Origin: Stenotrophomonas beteli
GTDB lineage: Bacteria > Pseudomonadota > Gammaproteobacteria > Xanthomonadales > Xanthomonadaceae
NCBI RefSeq assembly: GCF_001431665.1
Contig: NZ_LLXV01000001.1
Coordinates: forward strand, 1 to 64,000
Reading direction: 5' to 3'
DNA length: 64,000 nucleotides
Shown here: positions 26,992 through 36,312 of the stretch, in pieces
Layout of the letters: every line of letters starts with the position of its first letter
How positions within the stretch are numbered: position 1 is the stretch's first letter
The notes under the pieces: model-generated
Database searches by the model: none
The model's input: the letters and a program-made list of their open reading frames with translations, nothing else
What the model was told of the DNA's origin: nothing
Made by a program: the position numbers and the translations under genes

Positions 26992-27014
26992 GTAGATCCA
27001 CGCCATGCGTGGAT
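26992..27014. repeat. REP palindrome (GTAG-ATCCACGC type)
   Basis: GTAG followed by ATCCACGC-CAT-GCGTGGAT, a perfect 8-bp stem. It sits between the stop of the Mrr-like gene and the convergent hutC. Confidence 0.82.
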
Positions 27015-27021
27015 GGAATCC

Positions 27022-27750
27022 CTACCGCGCGCCCGGCGCGAAGCGCGCGACCAGGTCCCAGGCGTCGCCGAGGAACACCTGGCGCACGCGGGTGATCGGC
27101 TGTTCGCCGCGCCAGGTCAGGCGTTCGATCACCAGGCAGGCGGTGCCGGGCTTCACATCAAGCAGCTTGGCAGTGGCAGTATCCGCGCCCCAGGCACTGA
27201 TGCGGTGCTGGGCACGGGTCCACGACACGTTCTGCAGCAACCAGCTGCCCGGCGCGGTCATGCCGAAGTCGACGTCCAGCACCTCGGGCACGCCCACCGG
27301 GCTGATCAGGCGATGCTCCAACGCCAGCGGGCGACCATCGGCCAGATGCAGGCAGCGCATCGCCAGCAGGTTTTCCTGGCCGGCCAGCTCCACCTCGCCG
27401 GCATTGCCGGCATCGGCCAGGCGCAGCTCGCGCTGCAGCAGACGATAGGCGTACTGGTGTCCGCGCGAGCCGACTTCCATCGCGATATCGGGAATCTCCA
27501 GCGCCACCTGTTCCAGGTGCGGTGGCTGCCGCGCCACGAATGAACCCGCACGACGGCGGCGTTCGATCATGCCGCTCTCGGCCAGTGCGGTCAGCACCTT
27601 GTTCACTGTCATCCGCGAGCAGCCGTACTGCTCCATCAGCTCGTGCTCGTACGGAATCCGGAATCCCGGCGCCCATTCTCCGCTGAGGATGCGGCTTTCC
27701 AGATCGCTGCGGATACGCTGGTTGAGCGTGGCGGACTTGCTGGCCTTCAC
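27022..27750 (-). CDS. hutC: histidine utilisation repressor (GntR family)
   Basis: 242 residues from a GTG at 27750. An N-terminal GntR winged helix-turn-helix (LNQRIRSDLESRILSGEW, PYEHELMEQYGCSRMTVNKVL) is followed by a UTRA ligand-binding domain (~95-240). HutC represses the hut genes and is released by urocanate. The gene follows hutF on the minus strand with a 28-base gap. It is divergent, across hutF, from hutI-H-G-U. Confidence 0.93.
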   Translation of the reverse strand: MKASKSATLNQRIRSDLESRILSGEWAPGFRIPYEHELMEQYGCSRMTVNKVLTALAESGMIERRRRAGSFVARQPPHLEQVALEIPDIAMEVGSRGHQYAYRLLQRELRLADAGNAGEVELAGQENLLAMRCLHLADGRPLALEHRLISPVGVPEVLDVDFGMTAPGSWLLQNVSWTRAQHRISAWGADTATAKLLDVKPGTACLVIERLTWRGEQPITRVRQVFLGDAWDLVARFAPGAR

Positions 27751-27778
27751 GTAATGGGGTCTCGGTAGCGGGAGGCGA

Positions 27779-29149
27779 TCAGCCCAGCACGCCACGCAGG
27801 GCGGCGGCGAAGGCGGTGGTGATCGCCTCGCGCTGCAGGTGGCGGCCCTGGGCCACGCATTGGCGGCCATGGCGCCAGACCGATCGCAGCGCGCCATTAC
27901 GTGCGGCGAACACCCAGCTGTCAAGCCATGCGTCATCCTGTCGCGCCTGCAGCGCCGGGTGCCCGGCATCCAGTTCGACCAGGTCGGCACTGGCGCCGAC
28001 CTGCAGGCCGGCGGCCACGCCCAGCGCCTGTGCGCCACCGAGCAGCGCCCCCTCGAACAGGAAGCGGCCGGTGCTGCGGGTGGCATCCGGGGCCAGTACG
28101 TTGCGCCCGCGCAGGGTCAGCCGCTGGCCGTACTCGAGCAGGCGCAGTTCTTCGGCCGCATCGATCAACACATTGGAATCGGAGCCGACACCGAAGCGGC
28201 CACCCTCGCGCGCGAACGCCTGCATCGGGAACAGGCCGTCGCCCAGGTTGGCTTCGGTGATCGGGCACAGGCCCGCCACCGCCTGGCTGGCCACGATGGC
28301 GGCGCGCTCGTCATCGGTGATATGGGTGGCATGCACCAGGCACCAGCGCGCATCCACCGGCGCATGGTCGTACAGCCACTGCACCGGACGCTGGCCACTC
28401 CAGGCCAGGCAGGCCTCGACTTCACGCACCTGCTCGGCGATATGGATGTGCACCGGGCCGTCGGTCAGCGGCAGCAGCGCGCTCAATTCCTCGCCGGTGA
28501 CCGCACGCAGGCTGTGCGGGGCGATGCCGAGCACGGCGTCGGGCAACGCGGCCAACGCCGGCTTGGCGGCGTCCAGCAGCTGCGCGAAACCGTCCACATC
28601 GTGGATCAGGCGGCGCTGCGCTGGATTCGGCGGCGCCCCGCCGAAATCGGCATGTGCATAGAACACCGGCAGCAGGGTCAGGCCGATACCGGTCTGGTCG
28701 GCGGCGGCGGCAATCCGTGCACTCATTTCGGCGCGGTTGGCGTAGGCGTGGCCGTCGGCGCCGTGGTGCAGGTAATGGAATTCGCCGACGCGGGTGAAGC
28801 CGCTTTCCAGCATTTCCATGTAGGCCTGGGCGGCAATGGCCTGCACCGCGTCCGGGCGCAGATGGGCCAGGAAGCGGTACATCAGCTCGCGCCAGCTCCA
28901 GAAGCTGTCACCGTCACCGCCGCCGATCTCGGTCAGGCCCGCCATGCCACGCTGGAACGCGTGGCTGTGTAGGTTGGGCAGGCCCGGCACCAGAAGGCCG
29001 ACGCGGGTATCACCGTCCTGCGCGCCCTGCCCGATGCTGATCGCGGCGATACGGCCGTCCTGCACCTGCAGGCGGACGTTACGGGCCCAGCCGTCGGCCA
29101 GCAGGGCATGGGCGGCATGGAAACAGTGCGGGGAACGCGAATCGGACAT
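27779..29149 (-). CDS. hutF: formimidoylglutamate deiminase
   Basis: 456 residues from MSDSRSPHCFH at 29149. It is an amidohydrolase-superfamily zinc enzyme: the metal-binding HSH is in PGLPNLHSHAFQRGMAGL, later ligands are in HIHIAEQ and LVHATHI, and the catalytic Asp is near VGSDSN. It hydrolyses N-formimidoyl-L-glutamate to N-formylglutamate and ammonia. Together with hutG this indicates the five-step Pseudomonas-type pathway rather than the direct four-step route. Divergent from hutI. Confidence 0.94.
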   Translation of the reverse strand: MSDSRSPHCFHAAHALLADGWARNVRLQVQDGRIAAISIGQGAQDGDTRVGLLVPGLPNLHSHAFQRGMAGLTEIGGGDGDSFWSWRELMYRFLAHLRPDAVQAIAAQAYMEMLESGFTRVGEFHYLHHGADGHAYANRAEMSARIAAAADQTGIGLTLLPVFYAHADFGGAPPNPAQRRLIHDVDGFAQLLDAAKPALAALPDAVLGIAPHSLRAVTGEELSALLPLTDGPVHIHIAEQVREVEACLAWSGQRPVQWLYDHAPVDARWCLVHATHITDDERAAIVASQAVAGLCPITEANLGDGLFPMQAFAREGGRFGVGSDSNVLIDAAEELRLLEYGQRLTLRGRNVLAPDATRSTGRFLFEGALLGGAQALGVAAGLQVGASADLVELDAGHPALQARQDDAWLDSWVFAARNGALRSVWRHGRQCVAQGRHLQREAITTAFAAALRGVLG

Positions 29150-29174
29150 GGCTGGACAACCCGAAATGGACACC

Positions 29175-29193
29175 TATATTGTATAGACATATA
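29175..29193. promoter_or_regulatory. candidate HutC operator in the divergent hut control region
   Basis: TATATTGTATAGACATATA is AT-rich and nearly palindromic. Its core TTGTATAGACA resembles the TTGTATATACAA type of HutC site described in Pseudomonas. It lies between the hutF and hutI starts (29149 and 29217), where one site could control both transcripts. Confidence 0.6.
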
Positions 29194-29216
29194 AGCACAG
29201 CCGCGTTGTGGATGCC

Positions 29217-30440
29217 ATGCACGTCGATACTCTCTGGTCCAACGTCCACCTGATCACCCTCGATGGCGAAGGGCTGGGTGTCATCCGCGATGGCGTCCTG
29301 GCCTGCGCCGACGGCCGCATCGCCCATGTCGGCGCGGCCGGCAGCGATGCCCACCTGCAGCCGACCACCCGCATCGACGGCGAGGGCCGCTGGATCTCGC
29401 CGGGCCTGATCGACTGCCACACCCACCTGGTCTACGCCGGCAACCGCGCCAACGAATTCGAGCAGCGCCTGCAGGGCGTCAGCTATGCCGACATCGCCCG
29501 TGCCGGCGGCGGCATCGTCTCCACCGTGCGCGCCACCCGCGCCGCCACGCCAGAGCAGCTGGCCCGCGAAAGCCGCCCACGGTTGCTGGCGATGCGCGCC
29601 GAGGGCGTGACCTCCCTGGAGATCAAGTCCGGCTACGGCCTGGCCCTGCCCGACGAACGCAAGCAGCTGCAGGTCGCGCGCGCGCTGGGCGAGCAATGCC
29701 GGGTCAACGTGGTGACCACCTTCCTCGGCGCACACGCGATTCCGCCAGGCCGCGAAGCACAGGAATACACCGACGAGGTGTGCAACGTGATGATTCCGGC
29801 CATCGCCGCCGAAGGCCTGGCCGAAGCGGTGGACGTGTTCTGCGAGAACATCGCCTTCTCGCCGGCGCAGGCGCGGCAGGTCTTCGAAGCGGCGCGCGCC
29901 AACGGGCTGGCGGTGAAGATCCACGCCGAGCAGCTGAGCAACCAGCACGGCGCCGAACTGGCCGCCAGCTTCGGTGCCCTCTCAGCCGACCATATCGAAC
30001 ATCTGGACGACGCCGGCATCGCCGCGATGGCCGCCGCCGGCACCGTGGCCGTGCTGCTGCCCGGCGCCTTCTATTTCACCCGCGATACCACCCTGCCGCC
30101 GATCGCGGCGTTGCGTGCGGCCGGCGTGCCGCTGGCGCTGGCCACCGACAGCAACCCCGGCACTTCGCCGCTGACCAGCCCGCTGCTGGCGATGAACATG
30201 GGCGCCACCCTGTTCCGCCTGACCGTGGACGAGTGCATCGCCGGCTTCACCCGTGAAGCGGCGCGTGCGCTCGGTCGCAGCGACCGCATCGGCCGCCTCG
30301 CCGTGGGCCTGGACTGCGACCTGGCGATCTGGGACATCGACGCGCCCGCCGACCTGGTCTATCGCATTGGATTCAACCCGCTGCACGCGCGCGTGGTGCG
30401 CGGACAGCCCGACCTGCCTGCCTCCTGGAGCAACACATGA
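29217..30440 (+). CDS. hutI: imidazolonepropionase
   Basis: 407 residues from the ATG at 29217 ([14 protein letters not shown]); an in-frame GTG at 29208 would add three. It is an amidohydrolase that opens imidazolone-5-propionate to N-formimidoylglutamate, the third step of histidine breakdown. Metal and substrate motifs are [38 protein letters not shown] and [10 protein letters not shown]. The last four bases overlap the hutH start (ATGA), which means tight translational coupling. Confidence 0.96.
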   Translation: MHVDTLWSNVHLITLDGEGLGVIRDGVLACADGRIAHVGAAGSDAHLQPTTRIDGEGRWISPGLIDCHTHLVYAGNRANEFEQRLQGVSYADIARAGGGIVSTVRATRAATPEQLARESRPRLLAMRAEGVTSLEIKSGYGLALPDERKQLQVARALGEQCRVNVVTTFLGAHAIPPGREAQEYTDEVCNVMIPAIAAEGLAEAVDVFCENIAFSPAQARQVFEAARANGLAVKIHAEQLSNQHGAELAASFGALSADHIEHLDDAGIAAMAAAGTVAVLLPGAFYFTRDTTLPPIAALRAAGVPLALATDSNPGTSPLTSPLLAMNMGATLFRLTVDECIAGFTREAARALGRSDRIGRLAVGLDCDLAIWDIDAPADLVYRIGFNPLHARVVRGQPDLPASWSNT

Positions 30441-31978
30441 GCAACACCCTGGTACTTCGCCCCGGCCATGTCACTCTCGCCCAGTGGCGGCAGGTTTATC
30501 GCGGTGCGCCGCTGGCACTGGACCCTGGCGCGCTGCCGGTGGTGCGCGCCAGTGCTGCGGCCGTCGCTGCCATCGTCGCCAAGGGCGCGCCGGTGTATGG
30601 CATCAACACCGGCTTCGGCAAGCTGGCCAGCGTGCGCATCGAGCGCGAGGACCTGGCCACCCTGCAGCGGAACATCGTCCTCTCGCATGCCGCCGGCGTG
30701 GGCGAACCGATGCCAGCCAGCGTGGTGCGCCTGATGATGGCGCTGAAGCTGGTCAGCCTGGCGCAGGGGGCTTCGGGCATCCGCGAGGAAACCCTGCTGC
30801 TGCTGGAAGCGATGCTGGTCAAGGGCGTGCTGCCGGTGGTGCCCGCGCAGGGCTCGGTCGGTGCCTCGGGTGACCTGGCACCGCTCTCGCACCTGGCCAG
30901 CGTGATGCTGGGCGTCGGCGAAGCCTTCATCGGCGGCGAGCGCCTGCCGGCGGTCGATGCGCTGGCACGCGCCGGCCTGCAGCCGATCGAACTGGGCGCG
31001 AAAGAAGGCCTGGCGCTGCTCAACGGCACCCAGTTCTCCACCGCCTATGCGCTGGCGGGCCTGTTCGAGATCGAGACTGTGTTCCAGGCCGCGCTGGTCA
31101 CCGGCGCGCTGTCGGTGGAAGCGGCCAAGGGTTCCGACACGCCCTTCGACCCCCGCATCCACGCCATCCGCGGCCAGCGCGGGCAGATCGCCACCGCCGC
31201 CACCCTGCGCACGCTGATGCAGGGCTCTGACATCCGCGAATCGCACCGCGACAACGACGTGCGCGTGCAGGACCCATACTGCCTGCGCTGCCAGCCACAG
31301 GTGATGGGCGCCGCACTGGACATCCTGCGCCAGGCCGCCACCACGCTGGAAATCGAAGCCAACGGCGTGTCCGACAATCCGCTGGTGTTCACTGATACCG
31401 GCGAAGCGCTGTCCGGTGGCAACTTCCACGCCGAGCCGGTGGCCTTCGCCGCCGACATGCTGGCGATGGCGGTGTGCGAGATCGGTTCGATCAGCGAGCG
31501 CCGCCTGGCGATGCTGGTCGACCCGGCACTGTCCGGCCTGCCGGCGTTCCTGACCCCGCGCCCGGGCCTGAATTCCGGCTTCATGATTCCGCAGGTGACC
31601 GCCGCCGCGCTGGTCTCGGAAAACAAGCAGCGCGCCTACCCGGCCAGTGTTGATTCGATCCCGACCTCGGCCAACCAGGAAGACCATGTGTCGATGGCTG
31701 CACATGGCGCGCGCCGCCTGCTGCAAATGGCCGAGAACGCCGCCAATGTGATCGGCATCGAGCTGCTGGCCGCCGCACAGGGCTGCGACTTCCACGCCCC
31801 GCTGCGCTCCAGTGCCGCACTGGAAAGCGTGCGCGCCACCCTGCGTGCGCAGGTGCCGACGCTGGAAGAAGACCGCTACTTCCACCCGGACATGGTGATT
31901 GCCACGAATCTGGTGCGCAGTGGCGCGCTGGCGCAGGGCCTGACCGACCTGCTGCCAACCGTGGAACCGCAGGCATGA
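30437..31978 (+). CDS. hutH: histidine ammonia-lyase
   Basis: 513 residues, the normal length. The autocatalytic MIO cofactor comes from Ala143-Ser144-Gly145 in [14 protein letters not shown]. Other family signatures are [22 protein letters not shown] and [15 protein letters not shown]. It removes ammonia from histidine to give urocanate, the first and inducing step of the pathway. It overlaps hutI at the start and hutG at the end by four bases each. Confidence 0.97.
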   Translation: MSNTLVLRPGHVTLAQWRQVYRGAPLALDPGALPVVRASAAAVAAIVAKGAPVYGINTGFGKLASVRIEREDLATLQRNIVLSHAAGVGEPMPASVVRLMMALKLVSLAQGASGIREETLLLLEAMLVKGVLPVVPAQGSVGASGDLAPLSHLASVMLGVGEAFIGGERLPAVDALARAGLQPIELGAKEGLALLNGTQFSTAYALAGLFEIETVFQAALVTGALSVEAAKGSDTPFDPRIHAIRGQRGQIATAATLRTLMQGSDIRESHRDNDVRVQDPYCLRCQPQVMGAALDILRQAATTLEIEANGVSDNPLVFTDTGEALSGGNFHAEPVAFAADMLAMAVCEIGSISERRLAMLVDPALSGLPAFLTPRPGLNSGFMIPQVTAAALVSENKQRAYPASVDSIPTSANQEDHVSMAAHGARRLLQMAENAANVIGIELLAAAQGCDFHAPLRSSAALESVRATLRAQVPTLEEDRYFHPDMVIATNLVRSGALAQGLTDLLPTVEPQA

Positions 31979-32829
31979 ATACCCATCCCGAATGGCTGAC
32001 GGTGCACGAGGGCGACGCCCCCCTCATCGTCAGCTTCCCGCATACCGGCAGCGAGCTGCCGCACGACCTGATCGGCGACTACCACTCGCCGTGGCTGGCC
32101 CGCCGCGATGCCGACTGGTGGGTGCATGAGCTGTACGACTTCGTGCGTGGCATGGGCGCGACCACGGTGCGCTCGGCGATCTCGCGTTCGGTGATCGATC
32201 TCAATCGTGATCCCAGCGGGGTGTCACTGTACCCGGGCCAGAACACCACCGGCCTGTGCCCGCTGACCACCTTCGACAACCAGCCGCTGTACCACGCCGG
32301 GCGCGAACCGGATGACGCGGAAATCGCGCGCCGCCGCGACACGTATTTCCTGCCTTACCACGATGCGCTGGCTTCGCAGATCACCCGCCTGCGTGCTCGC
32401 CACGGTACCGTGGTGGTGTATGACGCGCATTCGATCCGCTCGCACATCCCGCATCTGTTCGACGGTGAGCTGCCGCAGTTCAACCTGGGCACCGCCGGCC
32501 CGTCCGGCGCGCCCGACACGTCCTGCGACAACGCCCTGAGCGATGTGGTGGAAAACCTGCTGAAGATCAGCGGCATGAGCCAGGTGCGCAACGGCCGCTT
32601 CAAGGGCGGCTGGATCACCCGTCACTACAGCAACGTCGCCGGCGGCGTGCACAGCCTGCAGATGGAGCTGGCCTGCCGTGGCTACATGCACGAGCCCCTG
32701 CCCGACCAGGTGGACGAGCACAGCTGGCCCACCCCGCTCGACCCCGACCACGCCGCACCGCTGCGCCACACGCTGGCGCAGGTGCTCAATGCCTGCCTTG
32801 AATTCGCTACGAACCGGAGCGCCGCATGA
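31975..32829 (+). CDS. hutG: N-formylglutamate deformylase
   Basis: 284 residues of the FGase family (zinc-dependent amidohydrolase): [43 protein letters not shown] and [10 protein letters not shown]. It yields glutamate and formate, the last step of the five-enzyme route supplied with substrate by HutF. It is joined to hutH and hutU by 4-base overlaps. Confidence 0.95.
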   Translation: MNTHPEWLTVHEGDAPLIVSFPHTGSELPHDLIGDYHSPWLARRDADWWVHELYDFVRGMGATTVRSAISRSVIDLNRDPSGVSLYPGQNTTGLCPLTTFDNQPLYHAGREPDDAEIARRRDTYFLPYHDALASQITRLRARHGTVVVYDAHSIRSHIPHLFDGELPQFNLGTAGPSGAPDTSCDNALSDVVENLLKISGMSQVRNGRFKGGWITRHYSNVAGGVHSLQMELACRGYMHEPLPDQVDEHSWPTPLDPDHAAPLRHTLAQVLNACLEFATNRSAA

Positions 32830-34493
32830 CCCGCAACGACCCGTCCCGCACCCTCGCCGCGCCGACCGGCACCACGCTCAATGCCAAGAGCTGGCTGACC
32901 GAAGCACCGCTGCGCATGCTGATGAACAACCTGCACCCGGATGTGGCCGAACGCCCGCAGGAACTGGTGGTGTACGGCGGCATCGGCCGCGCCGCACGCG
33001 ACTGGGAAAGCTTCGATGCCATTGTCGAGACGCTCAAGCGCCTGGACGATGACCAGACCCTGCTGGTGCAGTCGGGCAAGCCGGTGGGCGTATTCCGCAC
33101 CCACGCCGATGCACCGCGCGTGCTGATCGCCAATTCCAACCTGGTGCCGCGCTGGGCCAACTGGGACCACTTCAACGAGCTGGATAGGAAGGGCCTGGCC
33201 ATGTACGGCCAGATGACCGCCGGCAGCTGGATCTACATCGGCGCGCAGGGCATCGTGCAAGGCACCTACGAGACCTTCGTTGAAATGGGGCGCCAGCATT
33301 TCGGTGGCGACCTGACCGGAAAGTGGCTGTTCACTGGCGGCCTGGGTGGCATGGGTGGCGCACAGCCCCTGGCTGCCGTGATGGCCGGCGCCTCCTGCCT
33401 GGCCGTCGAGTGCCGCAAGAGCAGCATCGACATGCGCCTGCGCACCGGCTACCTGGACACCTGGACCGACAATCTGGACGAAGCGCTGCGCCTGATCGAC
33501 GAGTCGTGCAAGGCTGGTGCGCCGAAGTCGGTGGGCCTGCTCGGCAACGTCGCCGATGTGCTGGCCGAACTGCTGGCGCGCGGAGTGAAGCCGGACCTGT
33601 TGACCGACCAGACCTCTGCGCACGACCCGGTGAATGGCTACCTGCCACAGGGCTGGACGGTCGAGCAGTGGGACGAGAAGCGCGTGAGTGCACCGAAGGA
33701 AGTGGAGAAGGCCGCGCGTGCCTCGATGGCCAACCACATCCGCGCCATGCTCGGCTTCCACGCGCTGGGCGTGCCCACCGTGGACTACGGCAACAACCTG
33801 CGGCAGATGGCGCTGGAGGAAGGCGTGGCCAATGCCTTCGATTTCCCCGGTTTCGTGCCGGCCTATATCCGCCCGCTGTTCTGCCGTGGCATCGGCCCGT
33901 TCCGCTGGGCCGCGCTGAGTGGCGACCCGGAGGACATCGCCAAGACCGACGCCAAGGTGAAGGAACTGATTCCAGACAACCCGCACCTGCACCGCTGGCT
34001 GGACATGGCGGCCGAGAAGATCAAGTTCCAGGGCCTGCCGGCACGCATCTGCTGGGTCGGCCTGGGTGATCGCGATCGTCTGGGCCTGGCGTTCAACGAG
34101 ATGGTGGCCAACGGCGAACTGAAGGCGCCCGTGGTGATCGGCCGTGACCACCTGGACAGCGGCAGCGTGGCGTCGCCGAACCGCGAAACCGAAGCGATGG
34201 CCGACGGCTCCGATGCGGTGTCCGACTGGCCACTGCTGAACGCCCTGCTCAATACCGCCAGTGGCGCAACCTGGGTCTCGCTGCACCACGGTGGCGGCGT
34301 CGGCATGGGCTTCTCGCAGCACGCCGGCATGGTGATCGTCTGCGACGGCACCGAGGCAGCGGCCAAGCGGATTGGCCGCGTGCTGTGGAACGACCCGGCC
34401 ACCGGCGTGATGCGCCATGCCGATGCGGGCTATGAGATCGCGATCGACTGCGCGAAGGAAAAGGGACTGGATCTGCCGGGGATTCTGGGCTGA
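32826..34493 (+). CDS. hutU: urocanate hydratase
   Basis: 555 residues. It uses tightly bound NAD+ as an electrophile to hydrate urocanate to imidazolonepropionate. Urocanase motifs include [55 protein letters not shown] and [15 protein letters not shown]. It is the last gene of the hutI-H-G-U operon, starting in a 4-base overlap with hutG, and is followed by REP palindromes that may end transcription. Confidence 0.97.
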   Translation: MTRNDPSRTLAAPTGTTLNAKSWLTEAPLRMLMNNLHPDVAERPQELVVYGGIGRAARDWESFDAIVETLKRLDDDQTLLVQSGKPVGVFRTHADAPRVLIANSNLVPRWANWDHFNELDRKGLAMYGQMTAGSWIYIGAQGIVQGTYETFVEMGRQHFGGDLTGKWLFTGGLGGMGGAQPLAAVMAGASCLAVECRKSSIDMRLRTGYLDTWTDNLDEALRLIDESCKAGAPKSVGLLGNVADVLAELLARGVKPDLLTDQTSAHDPVNGYLPQGWTVEQWDEKRVSAPKEVEKAARASMANHIRAMLGFHALGVPTVDYGNNLRQMALEEGVANAFDFPGFVPAYIRPLFCRGIGPFRWAALSGDPEDIAKTDAKVKELIPDNPHLHRWLDMAAEKIKFQGLPARICWVGLGDRDRLGLAFNEMVANGELKAPVVIGRDHLDSGSVASPNRETEAMADGSDAVSDWPLLNALLNTASGATWVSLHHGGGVGMGFSQHAGMVIVCDGTEAAAKRIGRVLWNDPATGVMRHADAGYEIAIDCAKEKGLDLPGILG

Positions 34494-34499
34494 TCCAAG

Positions 34500-34620
34500 G
34501 GGTGCCGGCCAGCGGCCGGCACTACCGCAAGGCACCTGTAGAGCCGAGCCATGCTCGGCTCAATGCGTCCGGGCCCGCGACGCCTGACCCGAAGGCAGCC
34601 GAGCAGGGGCTCGGTTCTAC
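34500..34620. repeat. three REP palindromes after hutU
   Basis: Unit 1: GTGCCGGCC-AGC-GGCCGGCAC with a TACC tail (34502-34526). Unit 2: GTAG with GAGCCGAGC-CAT-GCTCGGCTC (34538-34561). Unit 3: CCGAGC-AGGG-GCTCGG with a TTCTAC tail (34599-34620), opposite orientation. Units 2 and 3 form the head-to-head pair common for SMAG elements. Confidence 0.82.
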
Positions 34621-34681
34621 ATGCTTGACCCGCTCTTCCGTCGTGACCAACATGCGCCATCACCGCTGATGGATCACCGCG

Positions 34682-36118
34682 ATGTACCGCACGCTCGCTG
34701 CCGCATTGCTCTGCACGCTATTGGTGATTCCGCCCGCTTCGGCGCGTGACGTCCCCACCGCTCTCTCCACTCAGCTCAACACCCAACTGCAGACCAACCG
34801 CGAGCGCTACGGCATCGCCGGGCAAGCGGCGCTGGTTGCCCACAACGGCCAGGTGCTCTACCAGGGCGCCAGCGGTGAACGTGATCCCGCTGCCCATGCG
34901 CCCGCCACCGTCGAGACCATCTTCGCCGCGCAGTCGATGGCCAAGCTGCTGACCAGCACGCTGGTGATGCAACTGGTGGATCAGGGCAAGGTGGATCTGG
35001 ATGCACCAGCCAGCCGCTATGTGCCGGACCTGCCGTCAGCATGGCAGGCGATCCGCGTACGCGACTTTCTCAACCACAGCTCGGGCATCGGCGAGTACTA
35101 CGACCGCGTGGACAACCGTTGGGTCAGCAAGGGCTACCCCGGTGTAGCCCCTGACCTTGGCGCTGCACTGAAGGTGGCCGGCGCGGCACCGATGCAGTTC
35201 GCCACCGGCAGCCGCGTGCAGTACACCCAGGCCAACTACCTGGTGCTGACCGCCCTGCTGGAAGCGCATTACCACAAGCCCTACCCGGCCATCGCACGCG
35301 AACGCATCCTGCAGCCGCTGAAGATGACCAGCACTTCGTGGGGCGTCGCCAGCGTGCCCGCCGAGCGCGCGGCGGTACCGTACATCGGCAAGGACAGCCA
35401 GCTGCAGCCGGCCAATGAAGATCCCTGGCCCAACTACGGCTGGGGCCATGCCGACCTGCAGACCACCGTGGGCGACATGCACCGCTTCCTGCAGGCGCTG
35501 GCGACCGGCAGGCTGCTGCGCACGGCGACCCTGGAAAAACTCTGGCAGCCGCAGAAACTGAACGGTGGCGGCAGCAACTTTTTCTCCACTGGCTGGGACA
35601 CCACCCGCAGCGACGGCTACACCCAGGTCGGCCATGATGGCGGCACCCGCGTTCGTGCGCGGTTGGCTTACAAAGGCACGCTGGCCGGCGGCTACTGGGT
35701 GTTCGTGTACCTGACCAACGGCAGCGCCCGCAATGTCTGGTCCAGCACGCTGGTGGAGAGCACGATGGCGGTCGCCGCGCCGCAGGAGTTTCCGCATGCG
35801 GTGCTGTCCGAGCGGCTGATCGCGTATGCGCTGGATGACAGCATCGATGCAAAAACGCAGATGCGTAGCTGGCTGCGCGACAGCAATGGCGTTCCCACAG
35901 ATGAACTGGAACGTGCGATCAATGGTGATGGCTATGCCATCCGCGAAAGCCTCGGCGCACGCAAGGCACTGAAGGTGTTCGCGCTGAACACCGAGCTGTA
36001 TCCGGATTCGGCCAACGCGTGGGACAGCCTGGCCGAGTGTCATGCGGCGCTGGGTGATGCAGAGATTGCCAAGGCGCTGTACGCGAAGGCAAAGGCGCTG
36101 GCGAAGCCTTCGCCGTAA
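34682..36118 (+). CDS. secreted beta-lactamase-fold serine hydrolase with C-terminal TPR-like tail
   Basis: 478 residues. A Sec signal peptide (cleavage near ASARD) precedes a class C beta-lactamase/esterase-type domain (~25-350), with the nucleophile in QSMAK (Ser at ~86) and an HDGGT triad in place of KTG. The usual YxN is YTQ (in VQYTQANY), which departs from true beta-lactamases. The last ~90 residues (ESLGARKALKVFALNTELYP ... AKALYAKAKALA) look like a TPR repeat. Probably a periplasmic or secreted peptidase or esterase. Activity on antibiotics is not implied. Confidence 0.82.
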   Translation: MYRTLAAALLCTLLVIPPASARDVPTALSTQLNTQLQTNRERYGIAGQAALVAHNGQVLYQGASGERDPAAHAPATVETIFAAQSMAKLLTSTLVMQLVDQGKVDLDAPASRYVPDLPSAWQAIRVRDFLNHSSGIGEYYDRVDNRWVSKGYPGVAPDLGAALKVAGAAPMQFATGSRVQYTQANYLVLTALLEAHYHKPYPAIARERILQPLKMTSTSWGVASVPAERAAVPYIGKDSQLQPANEDPWPNYGWGHADLQTTVGDMHRFLQALATGRLLRTATLEKLWQPQKLNGGGSNFFSTGWDTTRSDGYTQVGHDGGTRVRARLAYKGTLAGGYWVFVYLTNGSARNVWSSTLVESTMAVAAPQEFPHAVLSERLIAYALDDSIDAKTQMRSWLRDSNGVPTDELERAINGDGYAIRESLGARKALKVFALNTELYPDSANAWDSLAECHAALGDAEIAKALYAKAKALAKPSP

Positions 36119-36126
36119 ACCCTGCT

Positions 36127-36215
36127 GTAGAACCGAGCCCATGCTCGGCTGCTCTTCGTGGCGATCGCAGAGAACCCGCGCTGCGCGCGATAGCCGAGCG
36201 TGGGCTCGGCTCTAC
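36127..36215. repeat. head-to-head pair of SMAG-type REP palindromes
   Basis: GTAG-AACCGAGC-CCAT-GCTCGG (36127-36148) and AGCCGAGC-GTGG-GCTCGGCT-CTAC (36192-36215) point in opposite directions about 45 bases apart. They lie between a hydrolase gene and a TonB-dependent receptor gene on the same strand. Confidence 0.83.
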
Positions 36216-36312
36216 AGCAACACGGCGGGCAGCCCATACGCCGCCGGCGGGTGACGCGGCGCCGCCGAACTGTTAACTTGCGCGCCACTTTCGTGGTTTA
36301 CAGCATTCCCGC

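Noticed and set aside
34682..36118. Antibiotic-resistance beta-lactamase (L2 or AmpC type)
   Set aside because: The length, the HDGG in place of KTG, the missing YxN and the TPR-like tail fit general serine hydrolases. The known L1 and L2 enzymes of S. maltophilia do not look like this.
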